NCBI RefSeq assembly: GCF_003610235.1
Contig: NZ_RAPR01000001.1
Coordinates: 1,364,001 to 1,428,000 of the forward strand
Source: Catellatospora citrea
GTDB taxonomy: Bacteria; Actinomycetota; Actinomycetes; Mycobacteriales; Micromonosporaceae
DNA length: 64,000 nt
Reading direction: 5' to 3'
The position numbers and the translations under genes are program-made. Below the pieces are notes generated by a model. That model did no database searches. It was given only the letters and a program-made list of their open reading frames with translations, and had not been told where the DNA came from. Of the stretch, positions 19,758 through 27,889 are shown piece after piece. The number at the start of each line of letters is the position of its first letter. Within the stretch, counting starts at the first letter, position 1.

Positions 19758-20974
19758 GCCCCGGCGGCCTGCTTCGCCAGGGCGCGGACCGCGTCGAGGA
19801 GCACGTCCACGTCCTCGGCGGTCGTGTAGTGGTAGATGCCCGCCCGCACCGCCCCGCCGGACTCGCGCAGGCCCATCGTGTGGAAGTACTCCCACGCGTA
19901 GTAGTCCCCGGCGAACGCGCAGATCCCGGCGTCGCCGAGCGCCTTCGACGTCTCCGCCGGGTGCTGGGAGCCGACCCGGAACGACACCGTCGGGCACCGG
20001 TCGGCCGGGGCCGGGCACAGCGACACCCCGTCGATCGCGGCAAGCCCGTCGACGAGCCGGGCGAACAGGTCCGCCTCGTAGTCGCGTACCGCGGCCAGCG
20101 ACGTCAGCAGCCGCTCGCGCCGGGTGCCGGTCGCGGCCGGGTCGAGGCCGGCCAGGTGGTCGACGGCGGCGGTGACCCCGGCCAGGGAGGCGAAGCTCGG
20201 CGTGCCGAACTCGAACCGCTCCGGCACCGCGTCGCTGGACGGGCGCAGCTTCGCCGGGAACATCCCGGCCCACAGCGCCGGGTCGGCGACGCAGGCGGCC
20301 AGGTGCGGCCCGGACCACTTGTACGCGCTGGTCACGTAGAAGTCCGCGCCGAGGGCGGCGACGTCGGTCGGCTGGTGCGGGGTGGCGTGCACGCCGTCGA
20401 CGAACACCAGGACGCCCGCGGCGTGCGCCAGCGCGGCGATGGCGGCGACATCGGGCCGGGTGCCGATCGCGTTGCTGCCCGCGGTCACCGCGACCAGCCG
20501 GGTCGCCTCGTTGATCAGGTCCCGATACTGGTCGGTCGCCAGCTTCCCGGTCGCCGGGTCGAACTCGGCCCAGAGCACCGTCGCGCCCTGCTCCTCGGCC
20601 ACCTGCACCCACGGCCGCACATTCGAGTCGTGGTCCAGCCGCGACACGACGATCTCGTCACCCGGCCCCCACGACTGCGCCAGCGTGCGCGCCACCAGGT
20701 AGACCAGCGACGTCGCGCTGTTGCCGAAGACCACCCCCGCCGGGTCCGCGCCGAGCAGGTCGGCGACCGCCCGGCGGGCGTCGGCGACGATGCCGATCGC
20801 CCGGCGGCCGGGCGCGAACGCATCGCTGCGGTTGGCGACCGCGCCCCGGTACACGGCGTCGACCGCCTGCGCGACCGGCTCCGCGACCAGCGAACCCGCG
20901 GCCGCGTCGAAGTGCCGGAAACCCTCACCCAAGGCCGGGTATGCAGCGCGAGCCCGCGCGATGTCGAACGCCAT
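19754..20974 (-). CDS. Cysteine desulfurase-like class V aminotransferase
   Basis: A 406-residue fold-type I PLP enzyme. Visible are the N-terminal HFDAAAGSLV segment, the cofactor-contacting LDHDSNVRPW, the Asp/His pair in FVDGVHATPH and the PLP lysine in TSAYKWSGPH. It belongs to the cysteine-desulfurase-like subgroup whose sulfur acceptor is unknown. The start at ATG 20974 follows GGTGG; an earlier GTG/ATG would add 12 residues. It is divergent from a MOSC gene, and the pair recalls the two halves of molybdenum-cofactor sulfurase. Confidence 0.85.
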   Translation of the reverse strand: MAFDIARARAAYPALGEGFRHFDAAAGSLVAEPVAQAVDAVYRGAVANRSDAFAPGRRAIGIVADARRAVADLLGADPAGVVFGNSATSLVYLVARTLAQSWGPGDEIVVSRLDHDSNVRPWVQVAEEQGATVLWAEFDPATGKLATDQYRDLINEATRLVAVTAGSNAIGTRPDVAAIAALAHAAGVLVFVDGVHATPHQPTDVAALGADFYVTSAYKWSGPHLAACVADPALWAGMFPAKLRPSSDAVPERFEFGTPSFASLAGVTAAVDHLAGLDPAATGTRRERLLTSLAAVRDYEADLFARLVDGLAAIDGVSLCPAPADRCPTVSFRVGSQHPAETSKALGDAGICAFAGDYYAWEYFHTMGLRESGGAVRAGIYHYTTAEDVDVLLDAVRALAKQAAGA

Positions 20975-21033
20975 GCCCGCCACCTTAACGACCCGCCCCC
21001 GCCCCGTCATGATCCAAACGGCCGGTCGGTGTC

Positions 21034-21121
21034 CTGCACTTTCGGGGAAAGTGCAGGAACCGGCGACCCGATTGCTGCACCTTCCCCGAAACAGCAGCTC
21101 CGGACCGCCTAAGGCGGGGAG
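21034..21121. repeat. Family-3 doublet hairpin element, copy A
   Basis: First hairpin 21034-21056 (arms CTGCACTTTC / GAAAGTGCAG, loop GGG); second, imperfect one at 21075-21097; then a small CGCCTAAGGCG dyad. The same layout with the same 41-bp spacing occurs at 24508-24606. It sits between the divergent desulfurase-like and MOSC genes. Confidence 0.75.
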
Positions 21122-21129
21122 GTGGTTCG

Positions 21130-21135
21130 TAGGAT
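21130..21135 (+). promoter_or_regulatory. -10 element for leaderless MOSC mRNA
   Basis: TAGGAT fits the actinobacterial TANNNT -10 pattern and ends 6 nt before the GTG start, so the transcript would begin at or next to the start codon. No clear -35 is seen. Confidence 0.4.
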
Positions 21136-21141
21136 GGGGGC

Positions 21142-21615
21142 GTGGCGGAGATCGTGCAGTTGCTGGCGTCGCCGGTGCGGCGGTTTCAGGGGCGGCCGGC
21201 TGACGGGCCGTCGCCCGCGCCGCTGGACGAGTTGGTCGCGCAGGTGCGGGTGCGGGCGCAGCTCGGCATCGTCGGCGACCGGTACTTCGGCAGGCAGGCG
21301 CACCGGGACGCGAGCGTGACCGTGATCGCGCAGGAGTCGCTGCCGCCCGGCGCGGACCTGACCCACGTCCGGCGCAACATCCTGACCAGTGGCATCGCCG
21401 TCGACGACCTCGTCGGCTCGGTGCTGGTGCTGGACTCCGGGGACGGACCGGTGCGGCTGCGCGTCAACCGGCCCGCGAACCCCTGCGCCTGGATGGACGT
21501 GATGATCGCCCCCGGCGCGTGGCGGGCCCTGCGCGGCCACGGCGGCATCCGCTGCACCCCGCTCGACGACGGCATCCTGCGCGTCGGCCCGGTCCAGTAC
21601 TCGATCGTCACCTGA
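21142..21615 (+). CDS. MOSC domain protein
   Basis: A compact 157-residue MOSC domain. LGIVGDRYFG, then RRNILTSGIAVDDLVG and the conserved cysteine in RPANPCAWMD match the family. MOSC domains bind molybdenum cofactor or move sulfur via that Cys. There is no N-terminal beta-barrel, so it is a stand-alone module. The GTG start is supported by a -10 at leaderless distance. Partner or substrate is unknown; the divergent desulfurase-like enzyme is an obvious candidate sulfur source (inference). Confidence 0.85.
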   Translation: MAEIVQLLASPVRRFQGRPADGPSPAPLDELVAQVRVRAQLGIVGDRYFGRQAHRDASVTVIAQESLPPGADLTHVRRNILTSGIAVDDLVGSVLVLDSGDGPVRLRVNRPANPCAWMDVMIAPGAWRALRGHGGIRCTPLDDGILRVGPVQYSIVT

Positions 21616-21622
21616 CCGGTCG

Positions 21623-22351
21623 TCACCAGGGTTCGGCGCCGTCCTCGCTGAAGAAGCCCGCCGTCGGGCCGTCCTCGGGCAGCGTCGCCAGCCGCACCGC
21701 GACCGCCGCGCCCTGCGCCGGCGTACGCGGCCCGGCGTGCCCGTTGAGGTCCGTGGCACAGTAGCCGGGATCGGCCGCGTTCACCTTGACCGCCGTGCTG
21801 CGCAGCTCGTTGGCGAAGGCCACGGTGACCGCGTTCAGCGCGCTCTTCGACGCGTTGTACGCCAGCAGCGGGAACGGCGCGTACGGGCCGTCCGGATCAC
21901 TGGTCAGCGTCAACGACCCCAGCCCGCTGGAGAGGTTGACGATCCGCCCCGCCGGGGCCCGCCGCAGCAGCGGCAGCAGCGCGTTGGTCACCCGCACCAC
22001 GGCGTACACGTTGGTGGCGAAGGTCCGCTCCAGCACCTCCACCGGCATGGTGCTCGGCCGCTGACCGCGTTCGAGTAGGATGCCCGCGTTGTTGACCAGG
22101 ATGTCGAGCCGGCCGTGCGCCAGCTCGATCCGCGCCGCGGCGGCCGACACCGACACCGGGTCGGTCACGTCCAGCTCCAGCGCCGTCGCGGTGATCCCCT
22201 CCGCGGCCAACTTCTCCGCCGCGGTCGGGCCCCGCGCCGCGTCCCGCGACCCGACCAGCACCGTCACCCCGGCCAGGCCGAGCCCCCGCGCGATCTCGTA
22301 CCCGATTCCCTTGTTGGCCCCCGTCACGAGGGCGACCTTCGGTTCGCTCAT
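21623..22351 (-). CDS. Short-chain dehydrogenase/reductase
   Basis: A classical SDR of 242 residues: cofactor motif TGANKGIG, structural NNAG, catalytic Ser in VNLSSG and YNASK. The arrangement resembles carbonyl-reductase-type SDRs using NADPH. The substrate is unknown. Start ATG at 22351; the frame extends further upstream but without a ribosome-binding site and into the neighbour's promoter. It is divergent from an XRE/MmyB-type regulator with a shared palindrome between them, so it is the likely target of that regulator. Confidence 0.9.
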   Translation of the reverse strand: MSEPKVALVTGANKGIGYEIARGLGLAGVTVLVGSRDAARGPTAAEKLAAEGITATALELDVTDPVSVSAAAARIELAHGRLDILVNNAGILLERGQRPSTMPVEVLERTFATNVYAVVRVTNALLPLLRRAPAGRIVNLSSGLGSLTLTSDPDGPYAPFPLLAYNASKSALNAVTVAFANELRSTAVKVNAADPGYCATDLNGHAGPRTPAQGAAVAVRLATLPEDGPTAGFFSEDGAEPW

Positions 22352-22397
22352 GCCGTCGAGCCTGCGGCGTTCTCGGCGCCGCGAGCAGAGCACGGTG

Positions 22398-22424
22398 CAA
22401 CCAGGGATCGGCGGTCCCTGGTTG
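22398..22424. promoter_or_regulatory. Palindromic operator between SDR and MmyB-type regulator
   Basis: CAACCAGGGA (22398-22407) and TCCCTGGTTG (22415-22424) form a perfect 10-bp dyad with a 7-bp spacer, in the 103-bp gap between divergent starts. Position and symmetry suggest the binding site of the adjacent HTH protein, controlling both genes. Confidence 0.65.
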
Positions 22425-22454
22425 GGCGTCGCGGGCCCGGCGCATGATGGCGGC

Positions 22455-23306
22455 ATGGATCGCCGCCAGCTCGCCGAGTTCCTGCAGAGCCGACGCGCCC
22501 GCGTGCAGCCCGGCGACGTGGGGTTGCCCGCCGGGACCCGGCGGCGCACCCCCGGCCTGCGGCGCGAGGAGGCGGCCCGGCTCGCCGGGATCTCCGTCGA
22601 CTACTACACGCGGCTGGAGCAGGCACGCGGGCCGCGCCCGTCGCGGCAGGTGCTGTCCGCGCTGGCCCGCGCGCTGCGACTGTCCGACGACGAGCGCGCC
22701 CACCTGTACCACCTGGTCGGCGAGCTGCCCGCGCCGCCGACCGGGCCGAGCCCGGACGTGCCCGCGGGCATCCTGCACCTGCTGGACCGGCTCGACGACA
22801 CGCCCGCCTACGTCATCGACGTCAAGTACGAGATCCTGGCCTGGAATCCGATGGCCGCCGCCCTGCTCGGCGACCCGACGACGTGGCCGCCCGGCCGCCG
22901 CAACATGGTGTGGAACATGTTCGGCAGCGAGCTGAGCGCCATCGCCCTGGCCGACCCGCAGTCGTCGGCGTTCGCCGACGAGTGCGTCGCCGAGCTGCGC
23001 GCGGCCGCCGCCCAGTATCCCCGGGACCCCGGCATCCACGGCCTGATCGCCCGGCTGCGCGCGGCCAGCCCGGAGTTCGTCCGGCGGTGGGAGCAGCTGC
23101 GGGTGTACGTGCGGCGCGGCTCGACCACCAAGCAGGTCCGCCACCCCGTGATCGGCGAACTGACCCTGGAGTGCGAGGTGCTGGACGTCGCCGGGCACGG
23201 GCAGCGCCTGATCGTCTACACAGCCGCGCCCGGCAGCCCGTCCGCCGAGGCACTGAAGCTGCTCGGCGTCGTCGGCACCCAGTGGCCGTCGGAACACCTC
23301 GCCTGA
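22455..23306 (+). CDS. XRE-HTH regulator with MmyB-like ligand-binding domain
   Basis: Residues about 8-80 form an XRE helix-turn-helix (RREEAARLAGISVDYYTRLEQ). Residues about 100-270 match the MmyB-like C-terminal domain, with ILAWNPMAAALLGD and a WEQLRVYVRRGSTTKQVRHP segment. Such proteins usually repress a neighbouring oxidoreductase and respond to a small hydrophobic ligand, possibly a fatty acid. It is divergent from the SDR gene. ATG 22455 is chosen as the start because the HTH begins right after it. Confidence 0.9.
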   Translation: MDRRQLAEFLQSRRARVQPGDVGLPAGTRRRTPGLRREEAARLAGISVDYYTRLEQARGPRPSRQVLSALARALRLSDDERAHLYHLVGELPAPPTGPSPDVPAGILHLLDRLDDTPAYVIDVKYEILAWNPMAAALLGDPTTWPPGRRNMVWNMFGSELSAIALADPQSSAFADECVAELRAAAAQYPRDPGIHGLIARLRAASPEFVRRWEQLRVYVRRGSTTKQVRHPVIGELTLECEVLDVAGHGQRLIVYTAAPGSPSAEALKLLGVVGTQWPSEHLA

Positions 23307-23319
23307 CTCCGCCAGGCGA

Positions 23320-23730
23320 TCACGGCTTGGGGTTGCCGTCCTTGGACGGGCCCATGGTCACGCACCAGCGGCCGTCGCAGTCCTGGAGCCAGATCGTCGA
23401 GTGGTACGGCGCGCCGTCGAGGGTCCCGGTCAGCTCCGCGGCCTTGGTCGCGTCGGACTCCGTATTGGCGATCTTCCACTGGGTGACGATCAGCGCAGGT
23501 CCGCCGAGCTGTGCCAGCCTGCTGTCGATCTCGGCCGCGGCGTCGCTGCGCGGATGGGCGAGCAGGCGCAACCGGCCTCGGTCCGCGGCGTGGAGCGCGG
23601 CCACGTACTCGGTGACCGCCGCCTCCGGCGTCGCCTGGCCGGGGGTGTCGCGCGTGGCCAGGAAGACCCCGACGGCGATCACGACCCCCACGGCCGCGAT
23701 GAACGCGGCCACCGCGCTTCTGGACCTCAT
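23320..23730 (-). CDS. Membrane-anchored small extracytoplasmic protein
   Basis: 136 residues: basic MRSRS, one hydrophobic helix (AVAAFIAAVGVVIAVGVFLA), then a soluble domain of about 105 residues with NTF2/DUF4878-like features (PEAAVTEYVAALHAADRGRL, followed by beta-rich sequence with two Cys in QDCDGRWCVT). Probably anchored and facing outward. No family can be named with certainty. The frame continues upstream but the signal-anchor fixes the start at 23730. It converges with the regulator gene. Confidence 0.7.
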   Translation of the reverse strand: MRSRSAVAAFIAAVGVVIAVGVFLATRDTPGQATPEAAVTEYVAALHAADRGRLRLLAHPRSDAAAEIDSRLAQLGGPALIVTQWKIANTESDATKAAELTGTLDGAPYHSTIWLQDCDGRWCVTMGPSKDGNPKP

Positions 23731-23895
23731 ACCCGGGGAGCATAGGACGGTCCATCCACATCGGTCGAGCTTTCGAGGCGCTGAAGCTGCTCGCGCCGCC
23801 GCGATTTCCGGCCGGCTGTCGATCCTGCGGTCGCTCGTTCGTATAGGGGGTGTCAGGCCGGCATGGAGCCGGCCTCCGCCGGGCAGGAGAGGCGC

Positions 23896-24477
23896 ATGCG
23901 CAAGCTGATCGTCATCGAGTTCGTGACCCTGGACGGGGTGATGCAGGGCCTCGGGTCGCCGGACGAGGACCGCGACGGCGGCTTCGCACACGGCGGCTGG
24001 TCCGCGCCGTACTTCGACCAGACGCAGGCGTCAGCGGCAGGCGAAGGGCTCAAGGACACGACGGCCTACCTCTTCGGGCGGCGGACCTACGAGAAGATGG
24101 CCGCGTTCTGGCCGACCCAGCCCGACGAGAACCCGATGGCGGCACACCTCAACGCGACCCCGAAGTACGTGGCGACACGTACCCTGACCAGCCTCGACTG
24201 GCCGCACGCGCGAGTGCTCGACGGTGCACTGGTGCCGGCCGTGCAGCGTCTGAAGGCCGAAGGCGACGGGGTGATCGCCGTGCTGGGCAGCGGGATCCTG
24301 GTGCAGGAGCTGATCGCCGCCGACCTCGTCGACGGCTACCGGCTGTTCCTGCACCCGCTGCTGCTCGGCACCGGCAAGCGCCTGTTCCGCGAGCTGCCCC
24401 GCCCGCAGCGGCTGCGCCTCGTAGACTCCACCCCCACCAGCACCGGCGTGCTCATGCTCGGCTACGACCTGGCCTGA
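23896..24477 (+). CDS. Dihydrofolate reductase / RibD C-terminal family protein
   Basis: A 193-residue reductase-fold protein with the YyaP-like pattern: FVTLDGVMQG at the N-terminus, TAYLFGRRTYEKMAAFWP, an IAVLGSGILVQELIAADLVDGYRLFLHP stretch in two parts and a LLLGTGKRLF motif. Members bind NADPH; physiological substrates are mostly unknown. The ATG at 23896 follows AGGAGAGG; an ATG 33 bp upstream is less likely. Confidence 0.87.
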   Translation: MRKLIVIEFVTLDGVMQGLGSPDEDRDGGFAHGGWSAPYFDQTQASAAGEGLKDTTAYLFGRRTYEKMAAFWPTQPDENPMAAHLNATPKYVATRTLTSLDWPHARVLDGALVPAVQRLKAEGDGVIAVLGSGILVQELIAADLVDGYRLFLHPLLLGTGKRLFRELPRPQRLRLVDSTPTSTGVLMLGYDLA

Positions 24478-24507
24478 CAGAAACAGGCGGCACGGCCGCA
24501 CGTTTCC

Positions 24508-24606
24508 TTGCACTTTCGGGGAAACTGCAGCATTCGCCGCCGCCATGGCTGCAGTTTCCGCGAAACTGCAGGGCCACGAGACCGTGGGCACGCCGAAGGC
24601 GGGATC
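24508..24606. repeat. Family-3 doublet hairpin element, copy B
   Basis: Hairpin one at 24508-24530 and a perfect hairpin two at 24549-24571 (arms CTGCAGTTTC / GAAACTGCAG, loop CGC), 41 bp apart, then a GCCGAAGGCGG tail. Compared with copy A, the sixth arm base has changed together with its partner (C-G to G-C), so pairing is kept. Confidence 0.75.
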
Positions 24607-24617
24607 TTGGGGGCTAC

Positions 24618-24623
24618 TAGGGT
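24618..24623 (+). promoter_or_regulatory. -10 element for leaderless aldo-keto reductase operon
   Basis: TAGGGT (TANNNT type) ends 7 nt before the ATG at 24631, so the mRNA would start at the start codon. No obvious ribosome-binding site precedes that ATG. Confidence 0.4.
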
Positions 24624-24630
24624 GGTCCGT

Positions 24631-25638
24631 ATGACGTACGTGGCAGACCCGAAGCGATACGACTCCATGATCTACCGGCGCAGCGGCCGCAGCGGGCTGA
24701 AACTGCCCGCGATCTCGCTGGGGCTGTGGCACAACTTCGGCCACGAGCGTCCTTGGGACCGCCAGCGCGACATCGTGCGCCGCGCGTTCGACCTCGGCGT
24801 GACCCACTTCGACCTGGCCAACAACTACGGCCCGCCGCCGGGCGCGGCCGAGGAGAACTTCGGCCGGATGCTGGCGACCGATCTGAAGCCCTACCGCGAC
24901 GAGCTGGTCATCGCGACGAAGGCCGGCTACGACATGTGGCCGGGCCCGTACGGCGAGTGGGGGTCGCGCAAGTACCTGACCGCGTCGCTGGACCAGTCGC
25001 TCCAGCGCATGGGGCTCGACTACGTCGACGTCTTCTACTCGCACCGCTTCGACCCGGACACCCCGCTGGAAGAGACCATGGGCGCGCTGGATGCCGCCGT
25101 GCGCGCGGGCAAGGCCCTGTACGTCGGCATCTCGTCGTACACCTCGGCGCAGACGCGGGAGGCCGCGGCGATCCTGAAGTCGCTGGGCACGCCGCTGCTC
25201 ATCCACCAGCCGTCGTACTCGATGATCAACCGCTGGACCGAGCGCGACCAGCTGCTCGACACCCTCGAAGAGGTCGGCGCGGGCTGCATCTCGTTCTCGC
25301 CGCTGGCCCAGGGCCTGCTCACCGACCGCTACCTCAAGGGCGTGCCCGAGGACTCGCGCATCCGCACCAGCCGCTTCCTGAACGAGGATGCGCTGACCCC
25401 GAGCAACCGGGTGAAGGTCGAGGGCCTCAACGCCATCGCCCAGCGGCGCGGGCAGTCGCTTGCGCAGCTGGCGCTGGCCTGGGCGCTGCGCGACGAGCGG
25501 ATGACCAGCCTGGTCATCGGCGCGTCGAGCGTGGCCCAGCTGGAGAACAACATCGCCGCGCTGGGCAACCTCGACTTCACCGCCGAGGAGCTGACCGAGA
25601 TCGACCAGTTCGCCACCGAGGCCGAGATCGTCGTCTAG
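24631..25638 (+). CDS. Aldo-keto reductase, YghZ/GPR type
   Basis: A 335-residue (alpha/beta)8 reductase. The catalytic tetrad is visible: Asp and Tyr in HFDLANNYG, Lys in IATKAGYDMWPGPYG and His in FYSHRFDP. The insert after the Lys and the GISSYTSAQT segment match the L-glyceraldehyde-3-phosphate reductase (YghZ) branch, NADPH-dependent detoxifiers of aldehydes. It heads a four-gene run; its TAG overlaps the next GTG. Confidence 0.92.
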   Translation: MTYVADPKRYDSMIYRRSGRSGLKLPAISLGLWHNFGHERPWDRQRDIVRRAFDLGVTHFDLANNYGPPPGAAEENFGRMLATDLKPYRDELVIATKAGYDMWPGPYGEWGSRKYLTASLDQSLQRMGLDYVDVFYSHRFDPDTPLEETMGALDAAVRAGKALYVGISSYTSAQTREAAAILKSLGTPLLIHQPSYSMINRWTERDQLLDTLEEVGAGCISFSPLAQGLLTDRYLKGVPEDSRIRTSRFLNEDALTPSNRVKVEGLNAIAQRRGQSLAQLALAWALRDERMTSLVIGASSVAQLENNIAALGNLDFTAEELTEIDQFATEAEIVV

Positions 25639-26333
25639 TGATCGAGGAGCAGCGGCTCGTCGTCGAGCACAGCATCCTGTCGGTGGTGGTGGGCTCGCGG
25701 GCGTACGGCCTCGCGGGCCCCGCCTCCGACACCGACCGCCGCGGCGTGTTCGTCGCGCCCACGAGGCTGTTCTGGGGCCTGGACAAGCCGCCCACGCACG
25801 TGGACGGCCCGGCCGAGGAGCAGTTCTCGTGGGAGGTCGAGCGGCTGTGCACGCTGGCGCTGACGGCGAACCCGACGGTGCTGGAGTGCCTGTGGTCGCC
25901 GCTGGTCGAGCTGCTCACGCCGACCGGTGAGCGGCTGCTGGCGGTCCGCGGGGCGTTCCTGTCGAGCCGCGCGGCCGAGACCTACGGCCGGTATGCCGCC
26001 GACCAGTTCGCCAAGCTGCGGGCGCACCGCGAGCGCACCGGCGACGTGCGCTGGAAGCAGGCCATGCACATGCTGCGGCTGCTGCGGGCCGGGGCGCACG
26101 TGCTGCGGACCGGCGAGGTGCTGGTCGACGTGTCCGACGAGCGGGAGCTGCTGCTGTCGGTCAAACGCGGCGAGGTGCCGTTCGCCGAGGTGTCGGCGCT
26201 GGCCGAGGCCCGCTCCGCGGACCTGGCGCAGGCGGCGGCCGACACCGTGCTGCCGGCCGAGCCGGACCGGGCCGCGGTGGAGAAGTTCCTGGTGGGGGTA
26301 CGCGAGGACGGGCTGGACTCGGCCGTTCGGTGA
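25638..26333 (+). CDS. Predicted nucleotidyltransferase (COG3541-like), first copy
   Basis: The 231-residue product begins with a Pol-beta-type active-site segment: GSRAYGLAGPASDTDRRGVFV, with the Gly-Ser and two Asp residues of the nucleotidyltransferase fold. The remainder is helical (RWKQAMHMLRLLRAGAHVL) as in COG3541 proteins. Its acceptor is unknown; this group has been linked to tRNA or nucleotide modification only by fold. Start GTG inside the upstream TAG, stop overlapping the next frame, so translation is coupled. A diverged relative lies at 27886. Confidence 0.8.
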   Translation: MIEEQRLVVEHSILSVVVGSRAYGLAGPASDTDRRGVFVAPTRLFWGLDKPPTHVDGPAEEQFSWEVERLCTLALTANPTVLECLWSPLVELLTPTGERLLAVRGAFLSSRAAETYGRYAADQFAKLRAHRERTGDVRWKQAMHMLRLLRAGAHVLRTGEVLVDVSDERELLLSVKRGEVPFAEVSALAEARSADLAQAAADTVLPAEPDRAAVEKFLVGVREDGLDSAVR

Positions 26334-26392
26334 CGACGGTGGCCGATCGGGTGGCCTTACGGCGGCGTATCAGCGTTGTGGATACTTGCCCG

Positions 26393-27889
26393 GTGACCCG
26401 ACCCCTCGGCCGCCGCCTCGCGCTGCTCTGCGCCGCGCTCATCGCCACCGCCGTCGCCGCGTGCGACACCGCCTCCGACGACCCGGCGTTCGTGTCGCCG
26501 AGTTCGGCCGCCCCGTCGGGCTCGACGGCGCCCGAGCCGGCCCCGGCCGCGTTCGCCGGCTGGCACGACCCCGCGCAGACCGGCAAGCCGTGGGGTGACA
26601 AGGTCAAGGGCCTGCTGACGTTCCGGGGCAACCCGACGCGCACGTTCCACGGCACCGGGCCGCTGCCGAAGACCAAGCCCGAGGAGCTGTGGCGCTTCCC
26701 GAAGACGGGCAACATGTGCCGCCCGTCGGTCGACGAGCACGGCGAGCGCATCTGGTGCGGCATGGGCTGGACCGGCCAGCCCGCGGTGTTCGAGCGCGAC
26801 GGCAAGACCTGGATCGTGTTCGGGGCGTACGACGGCAAGGTGCACTTCCTCGACGCCACCAACGGGGAACGGATCCTGCCCGACTTCACCACCAACGACA
26901 TCATCAAGGGCTCGGTGACCATCGACCCGGACGGCTTCCCGCTGGTCTACACCGGTTCGCGCGACGACTACTTCCGCATCATCGCGATCGACGGCGACAA
27001 GCCCAAGGAGCTGTGGAAGCTGTCGGCGTACGCGGTGAAGCCGACGCTGTGGAACAACGACTGGGACAGCTCGGCGATCATCATCGACGACTACCTGTTC
27101 GAGGGCGGCGAGAACAGCCAGTTCCACATCGTGAAGCTCAACCGGGGCTACGACGCCAACGGCAAGGTCACCGTCAAACCGAAGCTGATCTGGAACACCC
27201 CGAGCTGGGACGACAAGCTGATCAAGGACGCCGGGCACAAGACGTTCTCGGTGGAGAACTCGGTCAACGTCTCCGGCAACACGATCTACTTCGCGAACTC
27301 GGCCGGCCTCGTGCAGGGCTGGGACATCAGCGGGCTCAAGAGCGGGCAGAAGCCCAAGCGGGTGCTGCGCTTCTGGACCGGCGACGACACCGACGGCTCG
27401 ATCGTCTCCGACGAGCAGGGCATGCTGTACGTCGGCTCGGAGTACGAGAAGAAGAACGCCCGGTCCAAGACCGTCGGGCAGCTGATGAAGCTCGACCCGA
27501 GCAAGCCGGACGACCCGCTGGTCTGGAAGATCGACGAGCGCAACGGCGGCACGTACAGCACCGCGGCGCTGCACAAGGACATCGTCATCTTCGGCACGCA
27601 CGCCATGGACCTGGTCGGCGTGGACCGCGAGACGGGCAAGGAACGCTGGCGGCAGCACGTGCCGGGGATGGGCCACGGCTCGCCGGTCATCGTCGACGAC
27701 GTGCTGGTCATCGGCGACTGCAACGCCGGTTGGCTGAACGCCTACGACGTCGCCGACACCTCCGTCGCGCCGAAGCTGCTGTGGAGGGTCAAGCCGGGCG
27801 CCTGCATCGAGTCGACGCCCGCGGTCTGGAACGGCGTGATCTACGTCGGCACCCGGGCCGGGCAGCTGCACGCCCTCGCGCTGCGATGA
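26393..27889 (+). CDS. Lipoprotein with PQQ-like beta-propeller
   Basis: The signal peptide ends in a lipobox (TAVAAC), predicting a diacylglycerol-linked cysteine on the outer membrane face. A Ser/Pro/Ala linker follows, then about 430 residues of propeller repeats with recurrent blade motifs such as VFGAYDGKVHFLDATNG and IYVGTRAGQLHAL. No enzyme site is evident; the role may be in binding or assembly. I start at GTG 26393, which gives a clean signal peptide and has GATACT 6 nt ahead. A GTG at 26330 overlapping the previous stop is the alternative. Confidence 0.82.
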   Translation: MTRPLGRRLALLCAALIATAVAACDTASDDPAFVSPSSAAPSGSTAPEPAPAAFAGWHDPAQTGKPWGDKVKGLLTFRGNPTRTFHGTGPLPKTKPEELWRFPKTGNMCRPSVDEHGERIWCGMGWTGQPAVFERDGKTWIVFGAYDGKVHFLDATNGERILPDFTTNDIIKGSVTIDPDGFPLVYTGSRDDYFRIIAIDGDKPKELWKLSAYAVKPTLWNNDWDSSAIIIDDYLFEGGENSQFHIVKLNRGYDANGKVTVKPKLIWNTPSWDDKLIKDAGHKTFSVENSVNVSGNTIYFANSAGLVQGWDISGLKSGQKPKRVLRFWTGDDTDGSIVSDEQGMLYVGSEYEKKNARSKTVGQLMKLDPSKPDDPLVWKIDERNGGTYSTAALHKDIVIFGTHAMDLVGVDRETGKERWRQHVPGMGHGSPVIVDDVLVIGDCNAGWLNAYDVADTSVAPKLLWRVKPGACIESTPAVWNGVIYVGTRAGQLHALALR

